Shown: piece after piece, positions 1 through 8,692 of the stretch | How positions within the stretch are numbered: the first letter of the stretch is position 1 | Layout: the number at the start of each line of letters is the position of its first letter | Assembly: GCA_009923855.1 (NCBI GenBank) | Contig: RFST01000005.1 | Span: 1 to 32,509 of the forward strand | From: Actinomycetota bacterium | Lineage (GTDB): Bacteria; Actinomycetota; Acidimicrobiia; Acidimicrobiales; Ilumatobacteraceae | Reading direction: 5' to 3' | DNA length: 32,509 nt | Made by a program: the position numbers and the translations under genes | The notes under the pieces: generated by a model | What the model saw: only the letters and a program-made list of their open reading frames with translations | Databases searched by the model: none | Told to the model about the DNA's origin: nothing

Positions 1-155
1 CTGGGGTTGATGGTGCCTGCTCTCGCCGCACGATGCCCGTGCCCAGACCACGACCAAAACTCAACGTGGATCGCAGCACGGTGCCGACTCGACGCAATGG
101 TCGGCGGCCGGTAGCGGTGAGGGGTCGGAGGGCGCGCCGAATCTGCGGGGTCTCG

Positions 156-647
156 TCAGGGCTTGGTGACTGTGAACCCATGGTGGGCCACCTCCAGCTC
201 CTCGACGGGGACCTCCTCGGCATCAGCGGAGAAGTCCGGCCCGGTCCAGCGAACCGGGAACGCGTCGATGATGTTCCACGACCGCAGACGCTTGCCGGTG
301 GCGGACAGCATGGTGACCGCACACGTGGATCGATCGAGCACGTTCTTGTTCTTGTCGAACCCGGATCCGACCGTGATGTCAAACCAGTTGAACAGGTTGT
401 TGTCTTCGGTGACACCCCGCTTGAACACCAGGTTCTCCCAGGTGACGCGTCCGGGGAATTTGTGCTCGAAGCCGTTGTTGCCACCTTCGGCATACGACTC
501 GACTTCGACCTGCATCTTCAGGCCGGACACCGCCGTGAATCGGCCGATGCGATGGCCGTCGACCTCCAACAGGAATGAATGCGTGTTGGAGGTGGCCTTC
601 GTGAACAGATGGTCACGGCCTTTGGGTGCAGGTTTGTAGGTCGGCAT
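156..647 (-). CDS. eCIS / phage tail tube protein (T4 gp19-like), paralog 2
   Basis: 163 aa ORF with gp19-like features: 'HSFLLEVDGHRIGRFTAVSGLKMQVEVESYAEGGNNGFEHKFPGRVTWENLVFKRGVTEDNNLFNWF'; adjacent to a second tube and a sheath gene. Confidence 0.9.
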   Translation of the reverse strand: MPTYKPAPKGRDHLFTKATSNTHSFLLEVDGHRIGRFTAVSGLKMQVEVESYAEGGNNGFEHKFPGRVTWENLVFKRGVTEDNNLFNWFDITVGSGFDKNKNVLDRSTCAVTMLSATGKRLRSWNIIDAFPVRWTGPDFSADAEEVPVEELEVAHHGFTVTKP

Positions 648-652
648 GGTCG

Positions 653-823
653 CTATGCGTCACGCAGGTTCTCGATGGATCGCCGATTGAGTTCGGCGAC
701 GATGTTGATCATCCTGACCCGGTCGCGATGCGCCAGGTCGAGAAGTTCGGAGAGAGGCCAGTGCAGGTGGTACGCGAGAAACGCCACCTCGTCCCAGAGC
801 GCGGACTCCGGGTAGCGCTTCAC
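653..823 (-). CDS. small eCIS-associated protein (DUF6760-like), GTG start
   Basis: Hand translation of the minus strand: VKRYPESALWDEVAFLAYHLHWPLSELLDLAHRDRVRMINIVAELNRRSIENLRDA*. Starts at GTG inside a GTGA overlap with the stop of the upstream gene. Resembles the short 'YPxxxLxEEVAxxAYHxHW' proteins of actinobacterial eCIS loci. Not in the supplied ORF track (short, GTG start). Confidence 0.8.
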   Translation of the reverse strand: MKRYPESALWDEVAFLAYHLHWPLSELLDLAHRDRVRMINIVAELNRRSIENLRDA

Positions 824-1359
824 GCCTCGTGTGCCGGCTCGCGCTTGACCTCTTCAATGCGCGCTCGGCGCGGGGCGGTGGCCATCGGGACCTCATCGTC
901 GTCGGCATCATCAACGTTCTCATCGTCGTCAATGTCGTCATCGAAGCGGTCGCCGCCGTCGAAAGCGGCTGCGGTGTCGGACTCGCCACTGTCACCCCGG
1001 CTGGCCGGGGTGACAGTGCGAGCGTCCTCGACGGATCGGACCAAGGCCTCGATCTCGTCGTCCGTACCGAAGTTCACCACGCTGTAGAAGTCCTGGAGAT
1101 ACGCCAGGTCGGCGGCAAAAAGCGCCTCGATATCGCGAGGGGTCACCCGGGACTTGGTGCCCAGGTTGACCACGACTCGCGACAGCACGACGATCGTGAG
1201 ATAGGGGTCGTCAGCATCTCGGACCTTCGGGTCGCGCAACGGCTCGAGTTCATCACGAGCTGTTGCGAGACGCATCGTCCCCTCTCGGTGAAGGGACCCG
1301 TCGTCATCGACGAGGCCCTTCGGAAGAAGGAACTCAAACTCGGTTCGCAATCCTGACAT
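820..1359 (-). CDS. eCIS phage tail assembly-like protein with Asp-rich C-terminus
   Basis: 179 aa 'MSGLRTEFEFLLPKGLVDDDGSLHREGTMRLATARDELEPLRDPKVRDADDPYLTIVVLSRVVVNLGTKSRVTPRDIEALFAADLAYLQDFY', typical of the tail-assembly-like protein between tube genes in actinobacterial eCIS loci. Confidence 0.75.
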   Translation of the reverse strand: MSGLRTEFEFLLPKGLVDDDGSLHREGTMRLATARDELEPLRDPKVRDADDPYLTIVVLSRVVVNLGTKSRVTPRDIEALFAADLAYLQDFYSVVNFGTDDEIEALVRSVEDARTVTPASRGDSGESDTAAAFDGGDRFDDDIDDDENVDDADDDEVPMATAPRRARIEEVKREPAHEA

Positions 1360-1398
1360 TTACCCCACCTCCGTGGTGCCGCCAATCACCCGTTTGGG

Positions 1399-1833
1399 TC
1401 AGGCGCGTTCCATGTACTCGTGAGCGATCGTGACCTCTTCAATCATGATGTCGTCTGAGCCGGCATCGAGGTCGCTGGCGCTCCACTTGGCAATCCAGCC
1501 GTTCTCGAAGTTCCAACGGCCGATCTCAGTCGACGTCTGGTCGTAGATCACGACGGAGCCACTCTTACGCTCAACCTGCCCGTCGACAACGGTCTGGTAC
1601 CACTCGACCAGAGAGTTGTCAGACGACAGACCGCGCTTGAGCACGATGTCGGGGAAGCTGATCCGGCCCGGACGCTTCCGGGTAATCACCTTTCCATCAG
1701 CGAGGGTGTCCTGGAAGGTCACCACTTCACTCTCGTAGCCCAGCCCGGAGACGGCGGTGAATCGAGCAAGCTCGACCCCATCGATCTCCAGACCGAACTG
1801 GGAACCCAGATATTCGGCATCATGTTCGCTCAC
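1399..1833 (-). CDS. eCIS / phage tail tube protein (T4 gp19-like), paralog 1
   Basis: 144 aa; 'GLEIDGVELARFTAVSGLGYESEVVTFQDTLADGKVITRKRPGRISFPDIVLKRGLSSDNSLVEWYQTVVDG...' is the gp19 tube signature. Confidence 0.9.
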   Translation of the reverse strand: MSEHDAEYLGSQFGLEIDGVELARFTAVSGLGYESEVVTFQDTLADGKVITRKRPGRISFPDIVLKRGLSSDNSLVEWYQTVVDGQVERKSGSVVIYDQTSTEIGRWNFENGWIAKWSASDLDAGSDDIMIEEVTIAHEYMERA

Positions 1834-1892
1834 GGCGTGTCACTCCTTCGGTGTGATGTTGTTGTTTGGGACGTATGAAGGTCCCCGGCCGA

Positions 1893-3467
1893 TCAGGCCG
1901 AGGAGTCCTTCAGCTGGCTGATACGGAAGATCACGAACTCCGCGGGCTTCACCGGAGCGATACCCACCTCCACGATCAACTTGCCCTCGTCGATGGACTC
2001 GGGCGGGTTGTTCTCGGCGTCGCACTTCACGAAGAAAGCCTGATCGGGGGTGGCACCGAAAAGCGCACCATCGCGCCACAGGCCACGGAGGAACGCACCC
2101 ACGGTGCGCTTCACGCCCTCCCAGAGCTTCTGATCGTTAGGCTCGAACACCGCGAACTGCGTGCCCTCCATGATCGCGGTTTCGATCATGTTGAACAGGC
2201 GTCGCACGTTGATGTAGCGCCAGTCGGAATCCGACGACAGGGTGCGCGCGCCCCACACGCGGATACCGCGGGTGCCGAACGGGCGAATGCAGTTGATGCC
2301 AATCGGGTTCAACAGACCCTGCTCGGCCTTGGTGATCGGCAATTCAACATCGAGGGCGCCACGAACGATTTCGTTTGCGGGCGCCTTCCAGACACCGCGC
2401 GTCTCGTCGACGCGGGCCCACAGGCCGGCCATGTGGCCACACGGCGGCACGAGGATCTCGTCGTCGCCGTTGGTCGGGACCGGATTCGACACCTTGATCC
2501 ACGGGTAGTAGAAGGCGGCGAAGGCCGAGTCGTACATGGCGACATCGCTGCGCCATTCCTTGATCTGCTGCACCGACATGCCCGGGGGCGAGTCGAGCAC
2601 GGCCATGCGGTTGGCCTGGCCCTCGCAGTGGTTCATCACCGCGGTCTGCACGGCCTTCCACATTCCGAGATCGACCGAACCGTCTTCCTTGGTGGCGGCG
2701 GTGATCAGGTCCGGCACCATCACCATGGTGACGTCGTCGGCGATCACGAGGCCGTTGATGCCGTTGCGAGCAGTCTCGGAGCCGGCGAAGCTGGCGGCTT
2801 TAACCTCAACCGGCTCACGCGGTGCGGGAGCGATCGGGTACAGACCGGGCTTGGGCTGAGCGAGGTTCAAGTCAAGTTCTGGTGTGACGTCGACCTTGGT
2901 GGCGACCTTCACGAACTGCGACTCGGCAAGTGCCGTCTCGATGTTGGTGTCACCTGAGGACAGGGTGAGGCCTTCGTAGGTCTCGACCACAGCGCCGTCC
3001 TTGATGACCTCAAGGTCGATAGTCGGGATCGGATCGCCACCCTCAACCTCGATCGGCGCACCGTTCGACACTCCGACGGTGATGCCATCGGCAGGCCCGA
3101 TGGATTCGAACTCGAGCACCGAACCCAGAGCGCGGTCGGCGGCGGGCAGCGCCATCTGACCGGACTCTTCTGACGGGCGGTTGTGCGGGATGCGCACGAT
3201 GTAGCAGACCGATCCTCCATTGAGGAACCAGCCGTACACCGCGTGCGGCAGCATGGCACCGGGGACAAACCCACCGTAGAGCGATTCGAACTGCGCCCAG
3301 TTCGTAACGAGGCGCGGCTTGAGACCGTCGGGATCGCTGGGATCGTCTTTCGGGGCCTTCTCGGTGAAACCGACAAAGGCGGCGATGGCGGTAGCGCCGG
3401 CGGAGAGGCTGCCCGATCCGGACGGCACCTCCTCGACGTACACACCTGGGGTCAAATAACTGGGCAT
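1893..3467 (-). CDS. eCIS / phage tail sheath protein
   Basis: N-terminus MPSYLTPGVYVEEVPSGSGSLSAGATAIAAFVGFTEKAP and C-terminal 'RRLFNMIETAIMEGTQFAVFEPND..LW..VKRTVGAFLRGLWRDGALFGATPDQAFFVKCD' are sheath hallmarks. Start trimmed from the track's 3515 to an ATG at 3467 preceded by GGAGG. Confidence 0.95.
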   Translation of the reverse strand: MPSYLTPGVYVEEVPSGSGSLSAGATAIAAFVGFTEKAPKDDPSDPDGLKPRLVTNWAQFESLYGGFVPGAMLPHAVYGWFLNGGSVCYIVRIPHNRPSEESGQMALPAADRALGSVLEFESIGPADGITVGVSNGAPIEVEGGDPIPTIDLEVIKDGAVVETYEGLTLSSGDTNIETALAESQFVKVATKVDVTPELDLNLAQPKPGLYPIAPAPREPVEVKAASFAGSETARNGINGLVIADDVTMVMVPDLITAATKEDGSVDLGMWKAVQTAVMNHCEGQANRMAVLDSPPGMSVQQIKEWRSDVAMYDSAFAAFYYPWIKVSNPVPTNGDDEILVPPCGHMAGLWARVDETRGVWKAPANEIVRGALDVELPITKAEQGLLNPIGINCIRPFGTRGIRVWGARTLSSDSDWRYINVRRLFNMIETAIMEGTQFAVFEPNDQKLWEGVKRTVGAFLRGLWRDGALFGATPDQAFFVKCDAENNPPESIDEGKLIVEVGIAPVKPAEFVIFRISQLKDSSA

Positions 3468-3612
3468 GGATACCTCCAACTCGTGTGGGAACCCACACCG
3501 TAGCCCATCTGACACCCCTTGGAGAAAGGTCTATTCCATAAGACAAAAAGTTCAGTCCCACGGCTCACACGCCTTCGACAGCGGGGATTGCCAACCACGA
3601 GCGTCCAGCCGT

Positions 3613-4002
3613 TCATGGCACCATCACCGTGAATTGACCCGGCACCATGATCGAGATCGCACCACCGAATGCGCACATCGCTTTCGATGAGTTGTTCAGT
3701 GCCGGCTTGTTGCCGATCATCACCGTCGGAGAACCAGGTGCCCACGGCCCCGGGACATTTGGGATACAGGGCATAGGCGTCAACACCCCCATCGCTGCGG
3801 CTGTGGCCGACGCAACCTGCGGATTCGCCATCGACATGCACATGCCGAACGGCGCGATGTTGACCATCGGCTTGTTGTCCATGATCGTGGCTGCCGCCGG
3901 ACCACCCGCGTTCACCATGCCCACTGGCAACACGTTCAACGCCGACGGTGCCGCGCCAAACGTGCACATCATCTGTGCGCCCGATGACACCAAAATGCCC
4001 AT
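3613..4002 (-). CDS. PAAR-like (DUF4280-type) spike-tip protein
   Basis: 129 aa 'MGILVSSGAQMMCTFGAAPSALNVLP..TIMDNKPMVNIAPFGMCMSMANPQVA...PCIPNVPGPWAPGSPTVMIGNKPALNNSSKAMCAFGGAISIMVPGQ'; PAAR-like pattern with regular Cys. Confidence 0.85.
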   Translation of the reverse strand: MGILVSSGAQMMCTFGAAPSALNVLPVGMVNAGGPAAATIMDNKPMVNIAPFGMCMSMANPQVASATAAAMGVLTPMPCIPNVPGPWAPGSPTVMIGNKPALNNSSKAMCAFGGAISIMVPGQFTVMVP

Positions 4003-4550
4003 CAGGCTGCGGCCTCCGTGGTTGTGGTGGCCGACACGACCCGCGCGTCACCCGCAACATAGGAACCCACCACTGCACCGCGATCGGGGAAGACCAGCAC
4101 GCAGACCACGGTGCGGTCTTCATCTTTGTTCCAGCCATCGAAACTGGGCAGCAGATACGACACGAACAGCCCGTCGGCCAGTGTCAGGCCGAACTCCGAC
4201 TGCAGTTGAGCAAGGCAGGCAGCATCGGCCCAGAGCGCCAGCTCGGCCGCACCGGGATATGCCGACTCCGTGCTATCGACGAGCGCGAATACCTCTTGGG
4301 TGTGCGGCTCTGCGCACGGCACCAGGGCAACGGAATCGATGTCACCCTCGGCATCGGCCGCATCGATGCAATCGCCCGCGCGGAGATCGAATACCGACCA
4401 TGACCCGGCGGCGATCACCTCGCCGGACTCGGCGCGGATTTCCGCTGTTCCGCCACATCCGACCAGCAGCCCGACCCCGAGAAGTACATACGACAACGCT
4501 CCCACACGAGTCGATCTCGGGGTACCCGGGCGTAACCGGGTGAAGGGCAT
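4002..4550 (-). CDS. septum-formation-like lipoprotein
   Basis: Signal plus lipobox 'GALSYVLLGVGLLVGCGG'; 'FDLRAGDCID...VALVPCAEPHTQEVFALV' is typical of the Septum_form family. Start trimmed to MPFTRL (ATG ending at 4550). Stop overlaps the next start as TGATG. Confidence 0.7.
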   Translation of the reverse strand: MPFTRLRPGTPRSTRVGALSYVLLGVGLLVGCGGTAEIRAESGEVIAAGSWSVFDLRAGDCIDAADAEGDIDSVALVPCAEPHTQEVFALVDSTESAYPGAAELALWADAACLAQLQSEFGLTLADGLFVSYLLPSFDGWNKDEDRTVVCVLVFPDRGAVVGSYVAGDARVVSATTTTEAAA

Positions 4551-4623
4551 GCTGGCCACAGCGGTCAGGCTCCTTCGCTGGGGAAACGCTCCGCGCACAC
4601 CTTTCACAACGTTTCCACAACAG

Positions 4624-5229
4624 ATGTCACATGCCAGATGGCAGACTCGCTACATGCCGGCCGCGGATCCGTCACCACAGCACCCGACATCGGCGGGCAC
4701 AACAACGTCGGCGCTGCTTCATGATTTGCGTGGCCCGCTCCATGCCGTGATCGGGAGATTGGACCTCGCCGCGCAAGGTCTCGATTCCACCGATGTCGAC
4801 ACCGCCCGCCACCTCACCGCCGCACGCACGGCCGCCACCCACATGGCGGAACTGATCTCCGACCACGACAGCGCGGAGCCGGCGCGCCTGGCTGCGATCA
4901 TCGCCGACGCCGTCAACATCGTCGAGGCGCTGCACCCCGATGTCGTGATCACCGAAGTCGGCGAACCATCCGACATCATCCTCAGCGACCACCTCGCCGC
5001 TGTCCGGATCCTCGTGAACCTGATGACGAACAGCGCGCGACACGGATCGCGCACCCTCACCATCACGCACGTGATCGACCCACCAGCGATCGATATCGAC
5101 GACACCGGACCCGGAGCGCACACGGCCGACATCGGTGACGGGCTGACCCTTACGTTGTCCATCGCCGCCGATCTCGGCCTCACCGCGTGTCCCTCACCAG
5201 CCCGGGGCTGGCGGCTGATGCTGCCCTGA
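4624..5229 (+). CDS. minimal histidine-kinase-like protein (H-box plus N/G1 boxes, no sensor domain)
   Basis: 'ALLHDLRGPLHAVIGRLDLAAQ' (H-box-like), 'VRILVNLMTNSARHG' (N-box), 'IDIDDTGPGAHTADIGDGLTLTLSIAADLG' (G1/G2-like). Start at ATG 4624 or 4654; the upstream extension in the track is probably spurious. Confidence 0.65.
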   Translation: MSHARWQTRYMPAADPSPQHPTSAGTTTSALLHDLRGPLHAVIGRLDLAAQGLDSTDVDTARHLTAARTAATHMAELISDHDSAEPARLAAIIADAVNIVEALHPDVVITEVGEPSDIILSDHLAAVRILVNLMTNSARHGSRTLTITHVIDPPAIDIDDTGPGAHTADIGDGLTLTLSIAADLGLTACPSPARGWRLMLP

Positions 5230-5290
5230 CCGGTCCATCCCCACGCACCGTCACAACCACCTCCGGTCGGCGATGTGCGACACTTGACGT

Positions 5291-6187
5291 GTGGCCGACA
5301 TGAAATCTCTCATCCGCCGGCAGGTGCGAAAGCACTCACCCGAGTTGGCCAACCTCGACAACAAGCGACGCCGACTCAGCGGACAGGCTCGCCGCTACAA
5401 GGGCAAAGTCAACCGCTACGGACGTGACATCAAGATGCCGAAGGGGTTCAAGCCGCCCCGCGGAATGAAATTGGTGAACCCCGCCACCGCTGGATCAGCC
5501 ACCACCGATGCCGACACCGAGTCCGATGCTCACACCGCCGCCGACACGCCCCCCGCCGTTAACGGCAACCGGCGACTGATCATCATCGCTATCGCCGTCG
5601 TCGCCATCTTGGCCGTGCTCACGGTGATCGGCCTGGTCGTCATCCCACGAGCCGTGGACTGGTGGCAGGATCGCGGCACCGACGAGAGCGCAGCGACGAC
5701 AACGGTTGCCACCACCGTCGCTCCAACAACCACTGTTGCCACGCCGACCACCACCGTGCCCGTCGTGACGATCACCACATGGGGTCCCGGCAGTTGTGTG
5801 ACCGTCACCGATGACCTGGCTCGTCCATCCACCTGCGATGACGCCACCCTCGTGGTCACTGCCGTCACTGATCATCCGGACACACCGTTGACATCGGACG
5901 AGATCACCGAGGCGCAGACCATCCTCGCCAACCTCGGCGTGGACATCACCATCGACGGCATCCTCGGTCGCCAAACACTCACCGCACTCGATGCCGCCAC
6001 CCTCACTGCGGGGCTTGGCACCGACGTCGACGATCACGCCAAACTCGCCGTGATCAGGTCCATCGGCATTCCCGGCAGCCTGGATCCCGACGGTCCGCGA
6101 CCGTTGCAGACCACGCCAGATGTCTGTGGAGACGGGTCGAGCTGGGTGGCGACCCCAGACGATGTGCTCTGCCTTGGCAGTCGCTGA
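5291..6187 (+). CDS. single-TM protein with basic cytoplasmic N-terminus and C-terminal peptidoglycan-binding-like domain
   Basis: Basic N-terminus, TM 'RRLIIIAIAVVAILAVLTVIGLVVIP', Thr/Pro linker (TTTVATTVAPTTTVATPTTTVP), then 'LTSDEITEAQTILANLGVDITIDGILGRQTLTALDAA' (PG_binding_1-like). Confidence 0.7.
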   Translation: MADMKSLIRRQVRKHSPELANLDNKRRRLSGQARRYKGKVNRYGRDIKMPKGFKPPRGMKLVNPATAGSATTDADTESDAHTAADTPPAVNGNRRLIIIAIAVVAILAVLTVIGLVVIPRAVDWWQDRGTDESAATTTVATTVAPTTTVATPTTTVPVVTITTWGPGSCVTVTDDLARPSTCDDATLVVTAVTDHPDTPLTSDEITEAQTILANLGVDITIDGILGRQTLTALDAATLTAGLGTDVDDHAKLAVIRSIGIPGSLDPDGPRPLQTTPDVCGDGSSWVATPDDVLCLGSR

Positions 6188-8692
6188 TCAGGCACCGATC
6201 GTCGGGACATCCACCGATGTCTCCACACCCGGTGACGGACGCACCGACACTGACGACAACACTGTCGTCGGGTCAACTGGGTCGACGATGACCACGACGT
6301 AGTCGACCGGTGCCGAGAAATCGGTGAGGGTGAACGAGCCATCAGATGCGGTCGTAGCTACCGCCACCGCCGTCGACGCCGGGCCCGCCGCATCGGGCAC
6401 ACGGTGCAGCCGCACCGTGAGCCCAGCGGCCGCCTCAATCACGCGCTCGGGTTCGAGATCGGCATCATCGTCGGCACCCTCACCATCGGGAAGCACTGCC
6501 ACTGCGCGTTCCACAGTGCCGACGACCGATGCCACTGGACCAACGGTCACATCGACAACCACCGGCCCCGGATCGACAATCGTGTCCGGCACCGTCACCT
6601 CGACCACCTCGGTGGTGGCACCCCGACGCTCCACACTCAAGGTGTACCTACCCGGCGCCACACCACCCATGCCGAACGCGCCAGCGGGTGTGGTCACCGT
6701 CATGGTCCGCACCACACGCACCCCATCGGACAGGGTCACCTGCGCACCTGTGACCGGAGTGCCCGCAGCAGTCGCGACCGTGCCCGTCACCGATGAGGTC
6801 GCCGGAACAACTCGCACAACAAGGTCACCACGTCGCGGTACCTCGCGGGAGATCTGCACCTGCTGTGCCGCAGCCCGGCCAGACTCGGGCGCCACGGTCA
6901 CGCTGTAATCGCCCGGCAGCGCCAACCCTTCAACTCTGAATCGTCCCGCGTCCTCACCACTGCCATCGACCGACACCGCCGTGCGCTGCACGCCATCAGC
7001 GGTGACCCGAACAACGACGCCTCCCACGCCAACACCAGCGGTGTTGACAACCCGACCGGCGATCGATCCGGTGGCCGCTGCCAACTCAACATCAACCGAG
7101 GCCGACCCACCTGCTGCAACCGACACACTCGCGGTCTCGGTCGCCAAACCGTCGGCACGAACGGTCACGTTGTACGTCGCCGGTCCGCCGAGGCCTCCAA
7201 TGCTGAACGACCCAACCGCCCCATCGGTCAGGCTGACCGTGCGTCGTTGCACCGTGCCGTCGCCGACAATCACTTCAGCGCCACCCACCGGGCCGAGAGG
7301 GCCCGACACCGTGCCGGTGACCGTCGCGTCCGCACCGAGCACCGTGAGCAGAACCTGATCCACCCGCTCACCTGCCCCAACGGACAGCCGGTGTGCCAGC
7401 ACGTCCTCGCCACCCCTGCGGACGACGAGGTTGTACTCGGCTGGTGCCGCAAGTCCCGACAGACGGAACGCGGTGCTATCGAGAACCCCCGTCACCACCC
7501 GTGCAGTTGGTGCATCGACCACCGGCCGAGCCAGCACCTCGAATGTGCCCTCTTCGGCACCGACGACACGACCGCTGATCTCTGCAACCTCACCCACCAT
7601 CACCAGATCGGCAAGTTCCAACCGTGTCGACGCCGCGACATCACCAGGCGCCACCGACACCGCAACTGCATCCCCGTGGCGGCTAACACCACCGGAGAAC
7701 ACGGTCTCAAAACCCGGAGCCGTCGCACGCAGAACGATGTCGCCCGTCGGCACTCCGCGAACCCTGGCCACACCGTCGGCATCGCTGGCACCCGCAGCCA
7801 ACACCATGACCGGGTCCGAGGCTGCGAGCGCCTCCACACGCGCCCCCACGACCGCTTGACCGGTCGCCGCCGATCGCACCTGAGCCACCATCACCGCTCC
7901 CGGGGTACGCGCCGCCTCCACCGGACGCGGTGACACGATGTCGTCGACCACGGCAGGCTCAGAGTCGCCAAGAAAGCGATCGAGTCCGCCAGCGAGAACA
8001 ATGCCAGCCGATGCCGCCACGAGGACCAGCGCTAGGAGTAGCGAACCGACGACCCCAAGGACCGGTCGACGCACCACGGGAACGTCGATCGTCACATCGG
8101 TGCCCGCATTCACTCCCAGGGTGACAATGGAACGACGAGGGCGACCCACCACCGGCCGGTCGCCCGTGATCGATACCCCGAGCGTGCGCACCGCACCGGG
8201 TTCGACCTCAACCCGCGAGCGCTCGAACGACACCTCCAATGCGCCACGTGGATCGCGTGCAACCGGCGCAACGATCACCGGCGATGCTGCATCGCTGGTC
8301 ACCACCAACCCCACACGCGACCGTCGTCCCCCATCGGCGATGGAGGAATCGGTGGTCACCCTGACCGGTGGTCGATCGACGACGGTCACCGGCAGCCGTT
8401 CGTACACCTCTCTCCCACCGGCATCGACGGAGGTGACCGCCACCACGAACAAGAACTCACCGCTGGGATGATCTGCCGGCACTGACACCGTGGCCGTGAC
8501 ACCCACCGACCCTGATGCCGGCACAGTGGGGGTGGCGTCGTCGAACGTGACCCATCCGTCGGGCGGGCCGAGCACCGCAACACGCACCGGTTGCGCCACC
8601 GGACTTGCATCGGTGTCGACGATGCTGATGTTGACGCTGGCGGTGGCTCCCGCAACGATCTCCAACGAGCCTGGACGCACCCCGATGAACAT
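6188..8692 (-). CDS. large single-TM protein with N-terminal Ig-like region and about six carboxypeptidase-regulatory-like repeats
   Basis: 834 aa. TM 'VLGVVGSLLLALVLVAASAGIVLAGG' after ~220 aa without a signal peptide, then ~80 aa repeats such as 'ATVTGTVSGPLGPVGGAEVIVGDG...FSIGGLGGPATYNVTVRADG', 'GSIAGRVVNTAGVGVGGVVVRV...FRVEGLALPGDYSVTV', 'SSVTGTVATAAGTPVTGAQVTL...FGMGGVAPGRYTLSVERRG'. Confidence 0.75.
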   Translation of the reverse strand: MFIGVRPGSLEIVAGATASVNISIVDTDASPVAQPVRVAVLGPPDGWVTFDDATPTVPASGSVGVTATVSVPADHPSGEFLFVVAVTSVDAGGREVYERLPVTVVDRPPVRVTTDSSIADGGRRSRVGLVVTSDAASPVIVAPVARDPRGALEVSFERSRVEVEPGAVRTLGVSITGDRPVVGRPRRSIVTLGVNAGTDVTIDVPVVRRPVLGVVGSLLLALVLVAASAGIVLAGGLDRFLGDSEPAVVDDIVSPRPVEAARTPGAVMVAQVRSAATGQAVVGARVEALAASDPVMVLAAGASDADGVARVRGVPTGDIVLRATAPGFETVFSGGVSRHGDAVAVSVAPGDVAASTRLELADLVMVGEVAEISGRVVGAEEGTFEVLARPVVDAPTARVVTGVLDSTAFRLSGLAAPAEYNLVVRRGGEDVLAHRLSVGAGERVDQVLLTVLGADATVTGTVSGPLGPVGGAEVIVGDGTVQRRTVSLTDGAVGSFSIGGLGGPATYNVTVRADGLATETASVSVAAGGSASVDVELAAATGSIAGRVVNTAGVGVGGVVVRVTADGVQRTAVSVDGSGEDAGRFRVEGLALPGDYSVTVAPESGRAAAQQVQISREVPRRGDLVVRVVPATSSVTGTVATAAGTPVTGAQVTLSDGVRVVRTMTVTTPAGAFGMGGVAPGRYTLSVERRGATTEVVEVTVPDTIVDPGPVVVDVTVGPVASVVGTVERAVAVLPDGEGADDDADLEPERVIEAAAGLTVRLHRVPDAAGPASTAVAVATTASDGSFTLTDFSAPVDYVVVIVDPVDPTTVLSSVSVRPSPGVETSVDVPTIGA

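Noticed and set aside
1-155. Next eCIS gene at the left edge
   Set aside because: Two minus-strand frames stay open, but no ATG start or recognisable domain is visible before the window edge.
1866-2957. 363-aa plus-strand ORF opposite the sheath gene
   Set aside because: Antisense shadow of a confidently assigned sheath CDS; high GC creates long open frames and the translation (His/Arg/Gly-rich) has no recognisable domain.
6324-8471. Several Thr/Ser/Pro-rich plus-strand ORFs (e.g. 6324..6908, 7431..7859, 7938..8471)
   Set aside because: Antisense to the Val/Gly/Asp-rich repeat proteins; Thr/Ser richness is a by-product of complementary codons, not mucin-like proteins.
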